From Chara braunii (lineage: Eukaryota > Streptophyta > Charophyceae > Charales > Characeae), in the NCBI GenBank assembly GCA_003427395.1, contig BFEA01000139.1, positions 2,564,941-2,589,884 of the forward strand: a stretch of DNA of 24,944 nucleotides, in the 5' to 3' direction. This document shows, piece by piece, positions 1 through 9,209 of the stretch. The notes beneath the pieces were generated by a model, which saw only the letters and a list, made by a program, of their open reading frames with translations, did not search any database and was not told where the DNA came from. Numbering within the stretch: position 1 is the stretch's first letter; each line of letters begins with the position of its first letter. Position numbers and translations under genes: made by a program.

Positions 1-748
1 GTGAAAATCATGAGTGAAAAAGACAAGATTTGAGTTCAACAACACAAGGAGATGGATTGCGATTTACATAGGAAGGGAGAAATGGACAATACATGTACTC
101 TACATCACCAAAACACTAGGAAACACCAACACATGAGTTGCGATTTACTCCCAAGTGGAAAAACAAGTAGATGATTGAGATTACAAGTGAAAAAAACAAG
201 ATTTGAGCTCAACTACACTGCGAGATGAATTACGATTCACATGGGAGGGGAGAAATGGACAATACATGCACTCTAAATTACCAAAACACTGGGAAACACC
301 AACACATGAGTTGCGATTTACTCCTAAGTGGAAAAACAAGTAGATGATGGAGATTACAAGTGAAAAAGACAAGATTTGAGCTCAATTACACTAGGAGATG
401 AATTGCGATTCACATGGGAGGGGAAAATTGGACAATACGTGCACTCTACATCACCAAAATACTAGGAAACACCAACACATGAGTTGCGATTTACTCCCAA
501 GCGGAAAAACAAGTAGATGATGAAGATTACATGTGAAAAGGACAAGATTTGAGCTCAACTGAACTAAGAGATGAATTGCGATTCACATGGGAGGGGAGAA
601 ATGGACAATACATGCACTCTACATCACCAAAACACTAGGAAACACTAACACATGAGTTGCGATTTACTCCCAAGTGGAAAAACAAGTAGATGATGAAGAT
701 TACAAGTGAAAAAAACAAGATTGGAGCTCAACTGTACTAGGAGATGAG
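1..748. repeat. 173-bp satellite-like tandem array, about 4.2 units
   Basis: The phrase GTGAAAA(A/G)(A/G)ACAAGATT recurs at 14, 187, 360, 533 and 706, an exact 173-bp period. Units differ by a few substitutions. The array runs off the left edge and stops inside the fifth unit, where purine-rich sequence begins. The length is close to one nucleosome repeat, as in many plant satellites. No gene is seen here. Confidence 0.9.
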
Positions 749-900
749 TGGGAAGAGAGGTGCAGGAAAGGTTGAGGGGAAGAAGGGGGAAAGGAAGAAG
801 GGAAGGAAGGGGAAAAAGGAAGGGGAGGAGGAGGGAGAAGAGGAGGAGGAAGAAGAATGAGAAGAAAAAAAAGAAAAAAAAAAAGGAGAAAAGGAAGAAG

Positions 901-970
<70 letters not shown>

Positions 971-1029
971 AAAAGAGGAGAAAAAGGAGAGGGAGAAGGG
1001 GAGGGAAGAGAAGGGAGAAGGAAAGGGAG
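749..1029 (+). repeat. Purine tract with a run of 68 A
   Basis: From about 772 to 1029 the plus strand is almost only A and G, and 858-1029 contains no pyrimidine. An uninterrupted A run fills 901-968. The lysine/arginine-rich plus frames and phenylalanine-rich minus frames here are consequences of composition, not genes. No polyadenylated retrocopy can be recognised beside the A run. Confidence 0.9.
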
Positions 1030-1082
1030 GCATCTCTTCACTCACCCCTAGGATGTCTCTCTCTCAATGAAGCTTCCCCCTT

Positions 1083-1145
1083 CTTGGCTATGGCTTCCTC
1101 CTCCTTGGCTATGACTTCCTCCTCCTTGGCTATGGCTTCCTCCTC
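1083..1145 (+). repeat. 21-bp tandem repeat, three units
   Basis: CTTGGCTATG(G/A)CTTCCTCCTC starts at 1083, 1104 and 1125. The seven-codon periodicity keeps a plus frame open, but nothing else supports a protein. Confidence 0.75.
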
Positions 1146-2142
1146 CTTCACGTCTTTCCTCCTCCTTCAAGTTGCTATGGCTCTTACTACTAAGACTAGG
1201 GAGTCCTCCCCTCTAGGAGGGCTAATGGGACCTCTCTCAGTCTTTCCTTCCTCTCCACTAGCCTGAGAGCTATGGCGGATTACCCCCTCCACTACCACTA
1301 GCTTGTAGAGCCTCCTCCCACTACCTCACAGTCACCTCCAAGCTTCCGGGCTGGCAGGGGTTCCCCTCACTACGCTCCAATTGCCTCTAGAGCTCTCAAA
1401 GGCTCATTTGGGCAGCATGGGCACTCCTCATGCAAGTATGAGTGTGGCGGACTGAATCCCCAGCTTATATAGGCAGGGAACGGCAGTCCGGCCAGCCCTT
1501 GGGCCCTCCCAAGTGCCCCAAGGTGAACCGAGGTACCCCCAAGGCCAATTTTCACGTCTAGGCCTCCACGGGGCCACCTGGGCCTCTTTTTGGCCAGGTT
1601 CATGCAGTCCGAGTGGTTGGTACCAACTCGGATTGCCTCTTGGCCTACCCCGGCGTCTTTTCTCCCTCACAAATTCTGCTCCCTTGGGTCCTAATGCCCA
1701 AGGGGCAATTTTATTTGAAGGAAAAAGACCTAGTGCGTCTTTTTTTCGAATTTTTCAGGTTTCGGCCTCCCTCGGGTAGGCCAGACCATTTTTCTTAGTG
1801 GCGGAACAGCCTTGGATCTGGCTGAGATTCAAGACCAGCAATAATTTGTGCCACCCCCTCGTAGCCCTTGTCTCAATTTTGAGCCCCCAAGTCCAATTTT
1901 TCAATTTTTTGTGCATCTGGCTCTCTTTTTGGGCCAAATGCACTGTGCCGTTTTTTTCTCTCTTTTGTTTCTTTCCATTTTGGGATGCCACCTCATTCCG
2001 AACCTAGCCGTTTTTTGCTGGCCCACAAAAAACGGTTGTTTTCTCTCCACCATGAGATCTGATTTCAGATTCATGGTCCAGAAGAAAACCGGATTTTTCC
2101 CCTTTGCATTTTCTTTCATTTTTGCCTTTTTAAATTCAGATT

Positions 2143-2179
2143 TTGTTGAGATATGGCCCTAAGGGCCATATCTCAACAA
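2143..2179. repeat. Perfect 37-bp palindrome
   Basis: The left arm TTGTTGAGATATGGCCCT (2143-2160) is the exact reverse complement of 2162-2179, with one central A. It could be the collapsed ends of a small inverted-repeat element or a protein-binding palindrome. Confidence 0.9.
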
Positions 2180-2676
2180 TCCGGTTTGCACTCCTTGAAT
2201 CTAGGAGGAGTGAGGTCATCATTGGGACCTGGCAGTCCCTACTGCAGCCATCCCAATGGGCCGGCACACTCTCCTCCACCCATTTCTCCTATTTTCTCTC
2301 ATTTTTCCTTATTTCTCTCTTCTTTTCTCTTTCTTTTTCTTTTATTTTTATTGTGACATGTGTCAATTTGCTGTGCACTCTCTTTTTAGGCCTTAGAACC
2401 CTGATTGTGGTCAGGTTCATGGCCGGCTGTTGGCCGTTACACCCCGGCCCACCAAGTTGGCATGCCCATGTCCCTAGGGGGCTCATTTCCCTCCCGTTAG
2501 CCTCAATTTTGAGCCTCCTTGGCTCCGATTTTTCTTGGCTAGCCCGTTTCTTGCTTGGAGTCTTTTGGGCTCTTGTTTTTTCATGCCTAACTAGTCCGAA
2601 ATACTCCAGACTGCTGGGCAACCCTCCTCTTATTATTTTTCTTTGCTCCTTACTCCCGTTCTTCAATCGTTTGAGC

Positions 2677-2752
2677 CCCACTAGTGTTTGCACTAGCAGT
2701 GCTAATATTTTCCACCACCGAGATCCTTGATCTTGACAAGGCCATTTGCTTC
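2677..2752. repeat. Dispersed repeat, copy 1
   Basis: This resembles 4195-4271. Both contain CACTAGTG(T/C)TTGCACTAG followed by GTGCTAATATTTT and then a segment ending in GATCTTGAC. Within each copy the ACTAGTG part is a short inverted repeat. Confidence 0.7.
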
Positions 2753-3133
2753 TCACGGCCACTTCTCACCTTGGCTAGTTGTCTCCCCTTCGGGACACCT
2801 AAAGTCCCCGCCGCTTCCCATACTAGTCCCCTTTTTCCGTTCCGCCGGCGGTGCCGTCGACAAGGCCCATTTTTCGACAATTTTTGTCTGGCCCCCCTTA
2901 GCCCCCGACGTCATCCCGGTTGACGTCCAATTTTTTATTTAGGACTTCCCATGTCCCCAGCTGTCCCGTTTTATTCTTTCCATGTGCCCCAAGTGTCGTT
3001 GACAATTTCCCGGCCGCGAGACCCCGCCGTGCCTTCGTCGTTTTACCGTCACACTCCCCTTAGGCTAGCGGCGCCATTTTTTAGCATTTCGGGCATGCCG
3101 CGGTCCATTTCCCCTTGGTCCCTGCATCCTTGG

Positions 3134-3478
3134 GCAGTCCGTTATTTCTCGGACTGCATCCACAACCATATTGTTAGCCCCACAACCTTACGTCATGCCC
3201 CATGCCTAAGGGAAGTAGTGCCTTAATTTCATAAGACATTCAGATTCAATTTTCGCTCCCGGAGTCCCAAAACCTTATTTTTGTCCCTCCCTATGCAGTC
3301 CGTTGTAACTCGGACTGCAGTAGGGGCTGTTTTTTTTTTCCTAGTGCCCCACAACTAACCCCAACTGCAAGAAAACAAAACGGCCAACTCCCAAGTGCAC
3401 CCGGTCTCCATTTTGGCTCCCGGTGCACCTAAAACATGTGTTTGGCCTCTCCCACGCAATCCGTTATTTTACGGTTGC
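3134..3478. repeat. Cluster of three CAGTCCG hairpins
   Basis: Stem-loops with arms GCAGTCCG and CGGACTGC lie at 3134-3157 and 3295-3318. A weaker form, GCAATCCG with CGGTTGC, lies at 3456-3478. Loops are about 8 bases. Relatives are at 1604-1636 and 4053-4075. Confidence 0.75.
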
Positions 3479-3607
3479 ATGGGGCCTTGATTTTCTTTAA
3501 TTTTCTCAGCATAATCAGAGAAAATGAAAGGCCTTTGTAACCGCCATATTGCCCAAGTGAACCTGGTACAAAATCCTTCCCCTAGGTGGTCGTTTTCGTC
3601 CGTTAGT

Positions 3608-4006
3608 GCCCTTTTGACTTTTCTCCTTTTACTTTTTCTTTTTCTTTTTTTTTCCTTTTTTTTCCCCTTCACTTGTGGGCAGTTAGGACTTGACAGTCCC
3701 TACTTGCTGCAGTCCCAACTGACGGCCAACTCACTCATCCTCCCTCACACCCGTTTTTTTTTTCTTTTTTTTTTTCTTTGGGCATGCCAAGTGTTAACTA
3801 GTTCTTAAGGCCCTTTTCTCATTTTTCTTTTCTTATCTTTTTTTTTTCCTCCTTTCTTGGACAGTTGGGACTTGGCAATCCCTACTTGCTGCAGTCCCAA
3901 CTGACGGCCAACTCACTCACTCCCTCTCACCTTCCTTGTCTTATTTTCCCTCTTTTTTCTTTTTCTTTTTGCATGTCAAGTGTCAACTAGCCGTTAAGGC
4001 CCTTTT
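3608..4006 (+). repeat. Tandem duplication of about 195 bp, two units
   Basis: Two successive units each begin with GCCCTTTT, run through T-rich DNA, share CCCTACTTGCTGCAGTCCCA and a following GACGGCCAACTCACTCA, and end near a GCATG(C/T)CAAGTGT motif. Units begin near 3608 and 3810. A shorter relative lies near 2224-2260. Confidence 0.65.
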
Positions 4007-4194
4007 CTTGTCTCCTCCTCTTAGTTTTGACCCTTCCTATGCCCAAAAGGGCCAGTCCGTTATTTTTCGGACTGCAGTTATGGCCCTTCCATGCCCTTAG
4101 GAGCCACCGTTTGCCCCTCTCCCTTCCAAGCGGTAGGCCCCCATGCACCGATTTTCTCTGGGAGACCTTTTTTTTTTTTGGCCCTCCCGCTAGC

Positions 4195-4271
4195 TCCCAC
4201 TAGTGCTTGCACTAGTTGTGCTAATATTTTTGGCCGTCAAGATCCCCGATCTTGACGGTGCCACTTGTTTT
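4195..4271. repeat. Dispersed repeat, copy 2, with two nested hairpins
   Basis: This is the partner of 2677-2752. It contains ACTAGTG-CTTG-CACTAGT and GTCAAGATC-CCC-GATCTTGAC, each able to form a stem-loop. Confidence 0.7.
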
Positions 4272-4379
4272 ATTTTTTTGCACCACATACCATGCCGCCA
4301 TTTTCCCTTGGGATGTCACAGGTCCCCACCACTTGTCCCGCACTAGTCCTTGACACTAGTCGCCGACACTAGTCCCACC

Positions 4380-4717
4380 GGTACCGCGTTTTCCGCCTAG
4401 TCGCATGTGGGTGCCACATTTTTGTCTAGTCCCGTGTGGTCCCCGACACTTGTCTCACCGGTACCATGTCTTTTCTTCGTCTCACGCTGTCCCCGGCACT
4501 TTGTCCCGCCGGTACCATATCTTTTCTTGGTCTCACGCGGTCCCCGACACTTTGTCCCGCCGGTACCTCATCTTCTCTTGGTCTTCACGCGGTCCCCGGC
4601 ACCTTATCCCGCCGGTAACGCATCTTCTCTTGGTCTTCACGCGGTCCCCGGCACCTTGTCCCGCCGGTACCGCATCTTCTCTTGGTCTTCACGTGGTCCC
4701 CGACACCTTGTCCCGCC
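4380..4717 (+). repeat. 51-52-bp minisatellite, five units plus a degenerate lead unit
   Basis: Units start with GGTA(C/A)C at 4460, 4511, 4562, 4614 and 4666, ending at 4717. A longer degenerate unit starts at 4380. Each contains GGTCCCCG(A/G)CAC or a close variant. Open plus frames across it come from the repeat composition. Confidence 0.85.
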
Positions 4718-5009
4718 GGGCGCGAGTCCTCACTTGGCCCATGACCCCATTTCTGCCGCGTCCTGGCGGCCTGCTTGGCCCGGCTACGTTATGTCGTGCC
4801 GGCGCCTTACGCACCATTCACCCATTTCCCTCGCTTCTTTTCCTCTCTCTGCGGCGTGTCTCCTATGTCACTACCTTTCCCCGGCGGTCCCTCTCCATCT
4901 CGAGGAAGGGTCGCCCTTGCCGTTTCCTCACGGTCTTCTGCCGCTCCTTGTTTCGTCAATTTCTTCTTAGTTCAATGGTCCCAACGACCTTGCGCAGCCT
5001 CTAGGTTCC
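4718..5009. other. No feature seen
   Basis: Pyrimidine-rich DNA between two tandem arrays. I see no gene, RNA or repeat structure here. Confidence 0.5.
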
Positions 5010-5372
5010 TAGTACCTGTGCCTAAACCTTGATCCTTCCATCCTCCTTGCCTCCGGTTTTCTCTGGCGTGCACAAATTAGCCATATGTCGTCTCTCGAGT
5101 GACGGGAAGTCTTTCGGGACTCACCAGTCCTAGTACCTGTGCCTAAGCCTTGATCCTTCCATCCTCCTTGCCTCCGGTTTTCTCTGGCGTGCACAAATTA
5201 GCCATATGTCGTCTCTCGAGTGACGGGAAGTCTTTCGGGACTCACCAGTCCTAGTACCTGTGCCTAAGCCTTGATCCTTCCATCCTCCTTGCCTCCGGTT
5301 TTCTCTGGCGTGCACAAATTAGCCATATGTCGTCTCTCGAGTGACGGGAAGTCATTCGGGACTCACCAGTCC
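5010..5372 (+). repeat. 121-bp tandem triplication
   Basis: Three nearly identical units begin at 5010, 5131 and 5252, with the marker TAGTACCTGTGCCTAA repeating every 121 bp. Only a few single-base differences are visible, so the duplication is recent or was recently homogenised. The two 61-residue minus frames are readings of the repeat. Confidence 0.93.
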
Positions 5373-5484
5373 CGACACATTCCCCCCACTCATTCGCGAT
5401 GTCCTCATCGTGCACCAGTCCATAGTTAGTAAGGATTCGGGAATGGTAGACAGGGGGGAAGAGGGGGCGGGGCGAGATGGGTAG

Positions 5485-6158
5485 TTAGCTTGTCAGGGTC
5501 CTTTGTGTCTTTTCCCATTCATTTCTAAGGGTTTTCTTTAGCTTCCCGCCTCTTGGGGTGGAGGAGGGTATGGAGGAGTCAAAGGTTCTTCTTCGGGCCT
5601 CTCTTTTCTTCCTACAGCTTAGACTAGGTTGCTCATTTCTATCATAGCTCTGCCTCTTTATCTTTCCTTCAATCGAGGCACGAACTTCCTCTTCAGTTAA
5701 CTCTGTATACCCAGCAAGGCAGCCCATAATTCTTTCGACTTCAGTAACATGAGGCAGATGATGCTCTCCTTGCTTTATGTTCTTAACTACTGGCATGCTG
5801 GCTTTATTCCCATGATGACAATTTGCTGCCACACCGCAACTGGTTTTCTCATTATATGCCTTGGCATTGTTGATAACAAATTGTAGGCAAGTTTTCGGAT
5901 GTGACTCAATGTCAGGCATTTGCTCCGGAAGCGGATGTTCATCCAGTACAACCGCCGCCTTTGCTGTGGTGATACCCTCTTCGAATCAATGAACACAGGC
6001 ACAACTCCCCCTAAGTGCTTCGTAATCTCAAAAAAAAATTCTCATTTCATTGAGAAAACATTATTGAGCAGAAACCATTCTGGTTCCGTCTCATTCATCA
6101 AGATAACATACTTTTCGGCCCGTGCAATCCATATTTCCCTTTCATCCTTCCCCAAAGC
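5485..6158 (-). pseudogene. DNMT3-like DNA (cytosine-5) methyltransferase, C-terminal catalytic remnant
   Basis: C5 methyltransferases move a methyl group from S-adenosylmethionine to cytosine in DNA. Reading the minus strand downwards, 6057-6065 encodes NNV after WFLL, the position of the ENV motif VI, so the expected glutamate is missing. A TGA interrupts at 6042-6044. Next comes PVFIDSKRVSPQQRRRLYW (5999-5943), which carries QxRxR motif VIII (5966-5952) and resembles DNMT3 enzymes. Near 5925-5933 one base is lost and the frame changes. The new frame gives a target-recognition-like segment, TEVER (5745-5731) and a YTEL segment, in the same order as the DNMT3 C-terminus. The SAM-binding FxGxG, the catalytic PC motif and motif X are absent, and the tail from about residue 85 of the last frame is unrelated basic sequence. 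It cannot be an active enzyme as assembled. DNMT3-like fits better than DNMT1/CMT. It may be host-derived or captured by a retrotransposon. Confidence 0.8.
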
Positions 6159-6342
6159 TCAGGCTTTGTCAAATCCACATGCATTTCTCCGGGTCATTTT
6201 TCCCGACTTTTCTCAGGTCCTGCCAATTCCGCATGCATATCATCCTCTGTCCTTTCTTGCCTTGTACTTAATTGACTTTCCATGTGCAATACTCGGTTCT
6301 TCCCTTGTGCATCTCTTTTCCAGACGTCTTGTCAGACCTTTT
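6159..6342. other. No feature seen; the methyltransferase frame is lost here
   Basis: Going upstream on the minus strand, the methyltransferase frame meets a stop at 6159-6161. Beyond it the DNA is C/T-rich and grades into a tandem array. I found no PC motif here. Confidence 0.45.
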
Positions 6343-6775
6343 TCTCAGGCCCCTGCAACCCAATTACTCATTCATTCCCCAACCTTCCAGTCTTTTTTCT
6401 CAGATCCATACAAAGTCAATCATACGAGTCTTTTTCTTTTTCGAACGTATCGCCCAGCCCATTTTCGAGCTCATGCCAATTCAATCACACAAGTTTTTTT
6501 CTCTTCTGGGCATCTTGCGAGGCCCCTTTTCCTCAGGCCCACGCAAAGCCAATTACACAATCCTTTTTTGTTCTGGCATTTTGCCAGACCCTCTTTTCTC
6601 AGGCTCACGCAAAGTCAATTACACGAGTCTTTTCTGTTCCGGACATCTTGCCAGACTCTCTTTTCTCAGGTCCATGCAACCAATTACACAATTCTTTTCT
6701 GTTATGGGCATCTTGCTAGGCCCCCTTTTCTCAGGCCTAAGCAAAGCCCATTACACAATTCTTTTGCATGCGTTT
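6343..6775 (+). repeat. 66-bp minisatellite, about 6-7 diverged units
   Basis: CTCAGG followed by a GCAA(A)-GCC(A)ATTACACAA phrase recurs about every 66 bp, with clear starts at 6532, 6598, 6665 and 6730 and weaker ones near 6345, 6400 and 6464. All three plus frames stay open for long stretches because the unit has few stops and its length is a multiple of three. I do not call these proteins. Confidence 0.85.
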
Positions 6776-7630
6776 TCATTGGTAGATGACACACCTTCCC
6801 CCCACTCAAAACGCGATGTGCCCCTTCGCGCGACTGGTTCTCACTCGGAGGTACGCAGACCTTTGGTCCACCAACCGCAGTCAAGGACACAAGCTCATCC
6901 GCTTCACAAAAGGAAGGGTGATCAGTCCCTCCCCAACGAACGACGCCTCATCCTCCTACTCGGTCCGACTAGCCGCAAAAGCGTTCCTCGTGAATCGTTC
7001 CTCCTGAGTGGTAGTTTTCTGGATCCGGCCTCTTCCTTTCAAAAGAGTTGAGGCTCTCAATTAGTCTGCGAGTGCAGTTACGAAAACCTCGCAATTAGTC
7101 GCGAAACGGTTGTAATGTTCCGGCAGGGCAGTGTCAATGCCCCGTAGTGGTGGCGGCCTTCACCCAGTACCACGTCAACCTCTCCCCTTGGACAGTGTCA
7201 CTCAACTTAGCGCGGGCGGCCGAGGTCCGACCCAAACGGCCATGGCACCCCTCTATGACATGGCGTGTGGTTGGAGAGTACCAAAATAGACTAGATGAGA
7301 ATGACTCTCTCACCCATTTGGCTCTCTCGCCCTTTGACATTTAGGCATTCAACAGGAGGCGCAATTTGAACTCCCCGACTAGAGTTCATTATCAGAGATG
7401 GTTTCGGACATCCTGCACCGATCCAAATGGTAGGTGCCTTGGTCCTTTAACCCTCATCCTCTTGTAAGATGAACAGGTCGCGCTGAGACTTTTCCCTTTA
7501 AGGGATAGAGGTCTTGGAGCCGCGGTGCATGCAGTATCCCCCTCTTGCTGAGGCCAAAAACTAGAAGAAAAGAGAAAATTCATTTCAATGCTCTTTCCAA
7601 GTCCATTTCAAGTTGCCTAGGGTCCCCTGT
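6776..7630. other. No feature seen
   Basis: Mixed-composition DNA without a recognisable gene on either strand and without a clear repeat. The short open frames on both strands overlap and none has family resemblance. Confidence 0.45.
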
Positions 7631-7985
7631 TTATGCAGTGCAATTTTCAATACCCAATCTAATTCCAATGCTTAGTCTCATTCCAATGCTCAATCTCAGT
7701 CCAATGCTCAATCTCAGTCCAATACTCAATGCAATATCTATTCCAAGGTTGAGTCCAATGTCATTTCCAAGGATGAGTCCAATGTCCTTTCCAAGGTTGA
7801 GTCCAATATCTTTTACAAGCTCAGTTCTTCCCAATGTCTTTTTCCAAGGCTCGGCTCTTCCAATATCTTTTCCAACGCTCAGCTCTTCCCAATGTCTTTT
7901 TCCAAGGCTCAACTCTTCCAATATCTTTTCCAACGCTCAGCTCTTCCAACATCTTTTCCAACGCTCAGTTCTTCCAATATCATGC
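7631..7985 (+). repeat. Degenerate minisatellite of CCAAT-type units
   Basis: Units around 7660-7740 follow TCCAATGCTCAATCTCAG (about 18 bp). From about 7740 units of 24-30 bp follow TCCAATGTC(C/T)TTTTCCAAGG. Two unit types appear to grade into each other. The minus-strand open frame, rich in G-L-R-L-S-I repeats, is the same array read in reverse. Confidence 0.8.
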
Positions 7986-8061
7986 GTCTCAAGCAGCCAT
8001 GCAAGGGGACCCCAGTGCCAATTCCAAAGAATGACCCTTGTCAGGGGCCATTCCGAACAAC

Positions 8062-8246
8062 CTGGTTAGGGTCGTTCTTTCCAATTCCAAGTCGAACAGT
8101 CTGGTTAGGGTCATTCTTTTCCATTTCAATCGGACAGTCTGGTTAGGGTCATCCTTATCCAATTCCATTGGACAGCCTGGTTAGGGTCATCCTTATCCAT
8201 TTCCATCGGACAACCTGGTTAGGGTCATCCTTATCCAATTTCATTG
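8062..8246 (+). repeat. 38-39-bp minisatellite, five units
   Basis: CTGGTTAGGGTC starts units at 8062, 8101, 8139, 8177 and 8215. The rest of each unit is ATCCTTATCCAATTCCA-like, ending in GGACAG or GGACAA. The last two or three units are the most alike. Confidence 0.9.
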
Positions 8247-8508
8247 TTAGCGCCCGAGGGGGTGGGCCTCGAGGACACGGATCCTATTCTCGTCTCAGGG
8301 GTTATAGGGTGGCCATCATCTTGGGTTTTGACGCATGCTTCTTCCTGTTTCTTGTGTCATTTGTCATTCTCATGTCCGTTCATACATCCGACTTAGCGTC
8401 TAGTACTCAATTTGAGGCTCACGGCCCCAAGCAGCACTAACCCGCCCGGTCGTTCAACCATTGCAGATAATACTTGTCCAATTCATGTTTCCTTTCTCTG
8501 GTCTCTCA

Positions 8509-9209
8509 TGCCCTTTTCATTGCTCTGAACTTGTCTAGGATATGTTGGATTAGGCTCCTAGGGAAGAGGATTCTTCATGCCTCTTTACCCATACGTCCCC
8601 TAACCTCTCTCAGAGACTCATACCATGACTCATTCAACCCTGGATACTCAATTCTCAAAAAGGAAAACTCTTTGTCATCGATTTTTTTTCATTCTTCAAC
8701 AGTTCTCATACCCTTACCCGTCTCCCAAAACAGAGTCGATCATCCCCAGTTCCCTTCTTACTACCAAAAAAACTCAGATTTATCAAAGGAGCGAGTACTT
8801 ATACAGAGTAGCACTGGTCACCCATTCTTCACTAACTTTCATAATCCAAGGAGCTGTTATGTCGCAGTCCTTCCAAAACGAGGAGACAAAGTTCGAATGC
8901 AAATACGACATTACAGACTCGTCTCGTCTAGCTCCCTCTGTTTTTCCCTTTCTTTCCTTAGACAGACCTAACCATTCACAGTCATACTCTCTAAGTGCAA
9001 TGACTCTCGTGATCTTTCCTGAAGAAGCAACTACTTGTGCGAAGTAGTACTCATTACCCAGTCTATAGCCCTTTCAAGTTTTGAAAGTTGTCCCATCGCA
9101 GTCCATTCAAAAAAAAGTTCAATTGCGAAATTCAAAATGTCAGTTCCACTTGCCCAGGTACCAGCCCTCCCCCAATTTCTAGCTAACCCCCATTATGCCT
9201 ACTATCCTT
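8509..9209 (-). pseudogene. Degraded coding sequence, unknown function
   Basis: No single long ATG frame exists, but protein-like pieces remain on the minus strand. From 9073 to 8786 one frame is open for 96 codons, beginning KGYRLGNEYYFAQVVAS and ending SATLYKYSLL. Upstream in the same frame short stretches are separated by stops, mostly TGA (for example 9074-9076), which could be old CGA arginine codons. From 8679 to 8509 another frame gives DDKEFSFLRIEYPGLNESWY and further charged sequence, broken by TGA at 8575-8577 and 8506-8508. The first piece faintly recalls a BAH-type domain, but that is weak. It lies between the acidic ORF and the methyltransferase remnant on the same strand, so all may come from one decayed gene. 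The plus-strand open frames here (8474-8971 and 8625-9047) are its antisense. Confidence 0.4.

Larger units (their letters stand above)
1146..4379. other. Pyrimidine-rich non-coding region with dispersed hairpins and duplications
   Basis: The plus strand is strongly C/T-rich, with long T tracts. No frame shows a recognisable protein. It holds short structured repeats, listed separately: a 37-bp palindrome, five CAGTCCG hairpins, a pair of related segments at 2677-2752 and 4195-4271, and a tandem duplication near 3608-4000. It could be decayed transposon or LTR sequence, but I could not match ends. Confidence 0.6.

Noticed and set aside
748-1266. 172-residue Lys/Arg-rich plus-strand frame and Phe-rich minus frames
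   Set aside because: They translate a purine tract with 68 A and a 21-bp repeat, with no sign of coding constraint.
5920-7051. Plus-strand frames of 289, 259 and 145 residues
   Set aside because: All three plus frames are open over the same 66-bp repeats, and the left end is antisense to the methyltransferase remnant.
8474-9047. Plus-strand frames of 165 and 140 residues
   Set aside because: They overlap each other and lie antisense to minus-strand pieces that look more protein-like.
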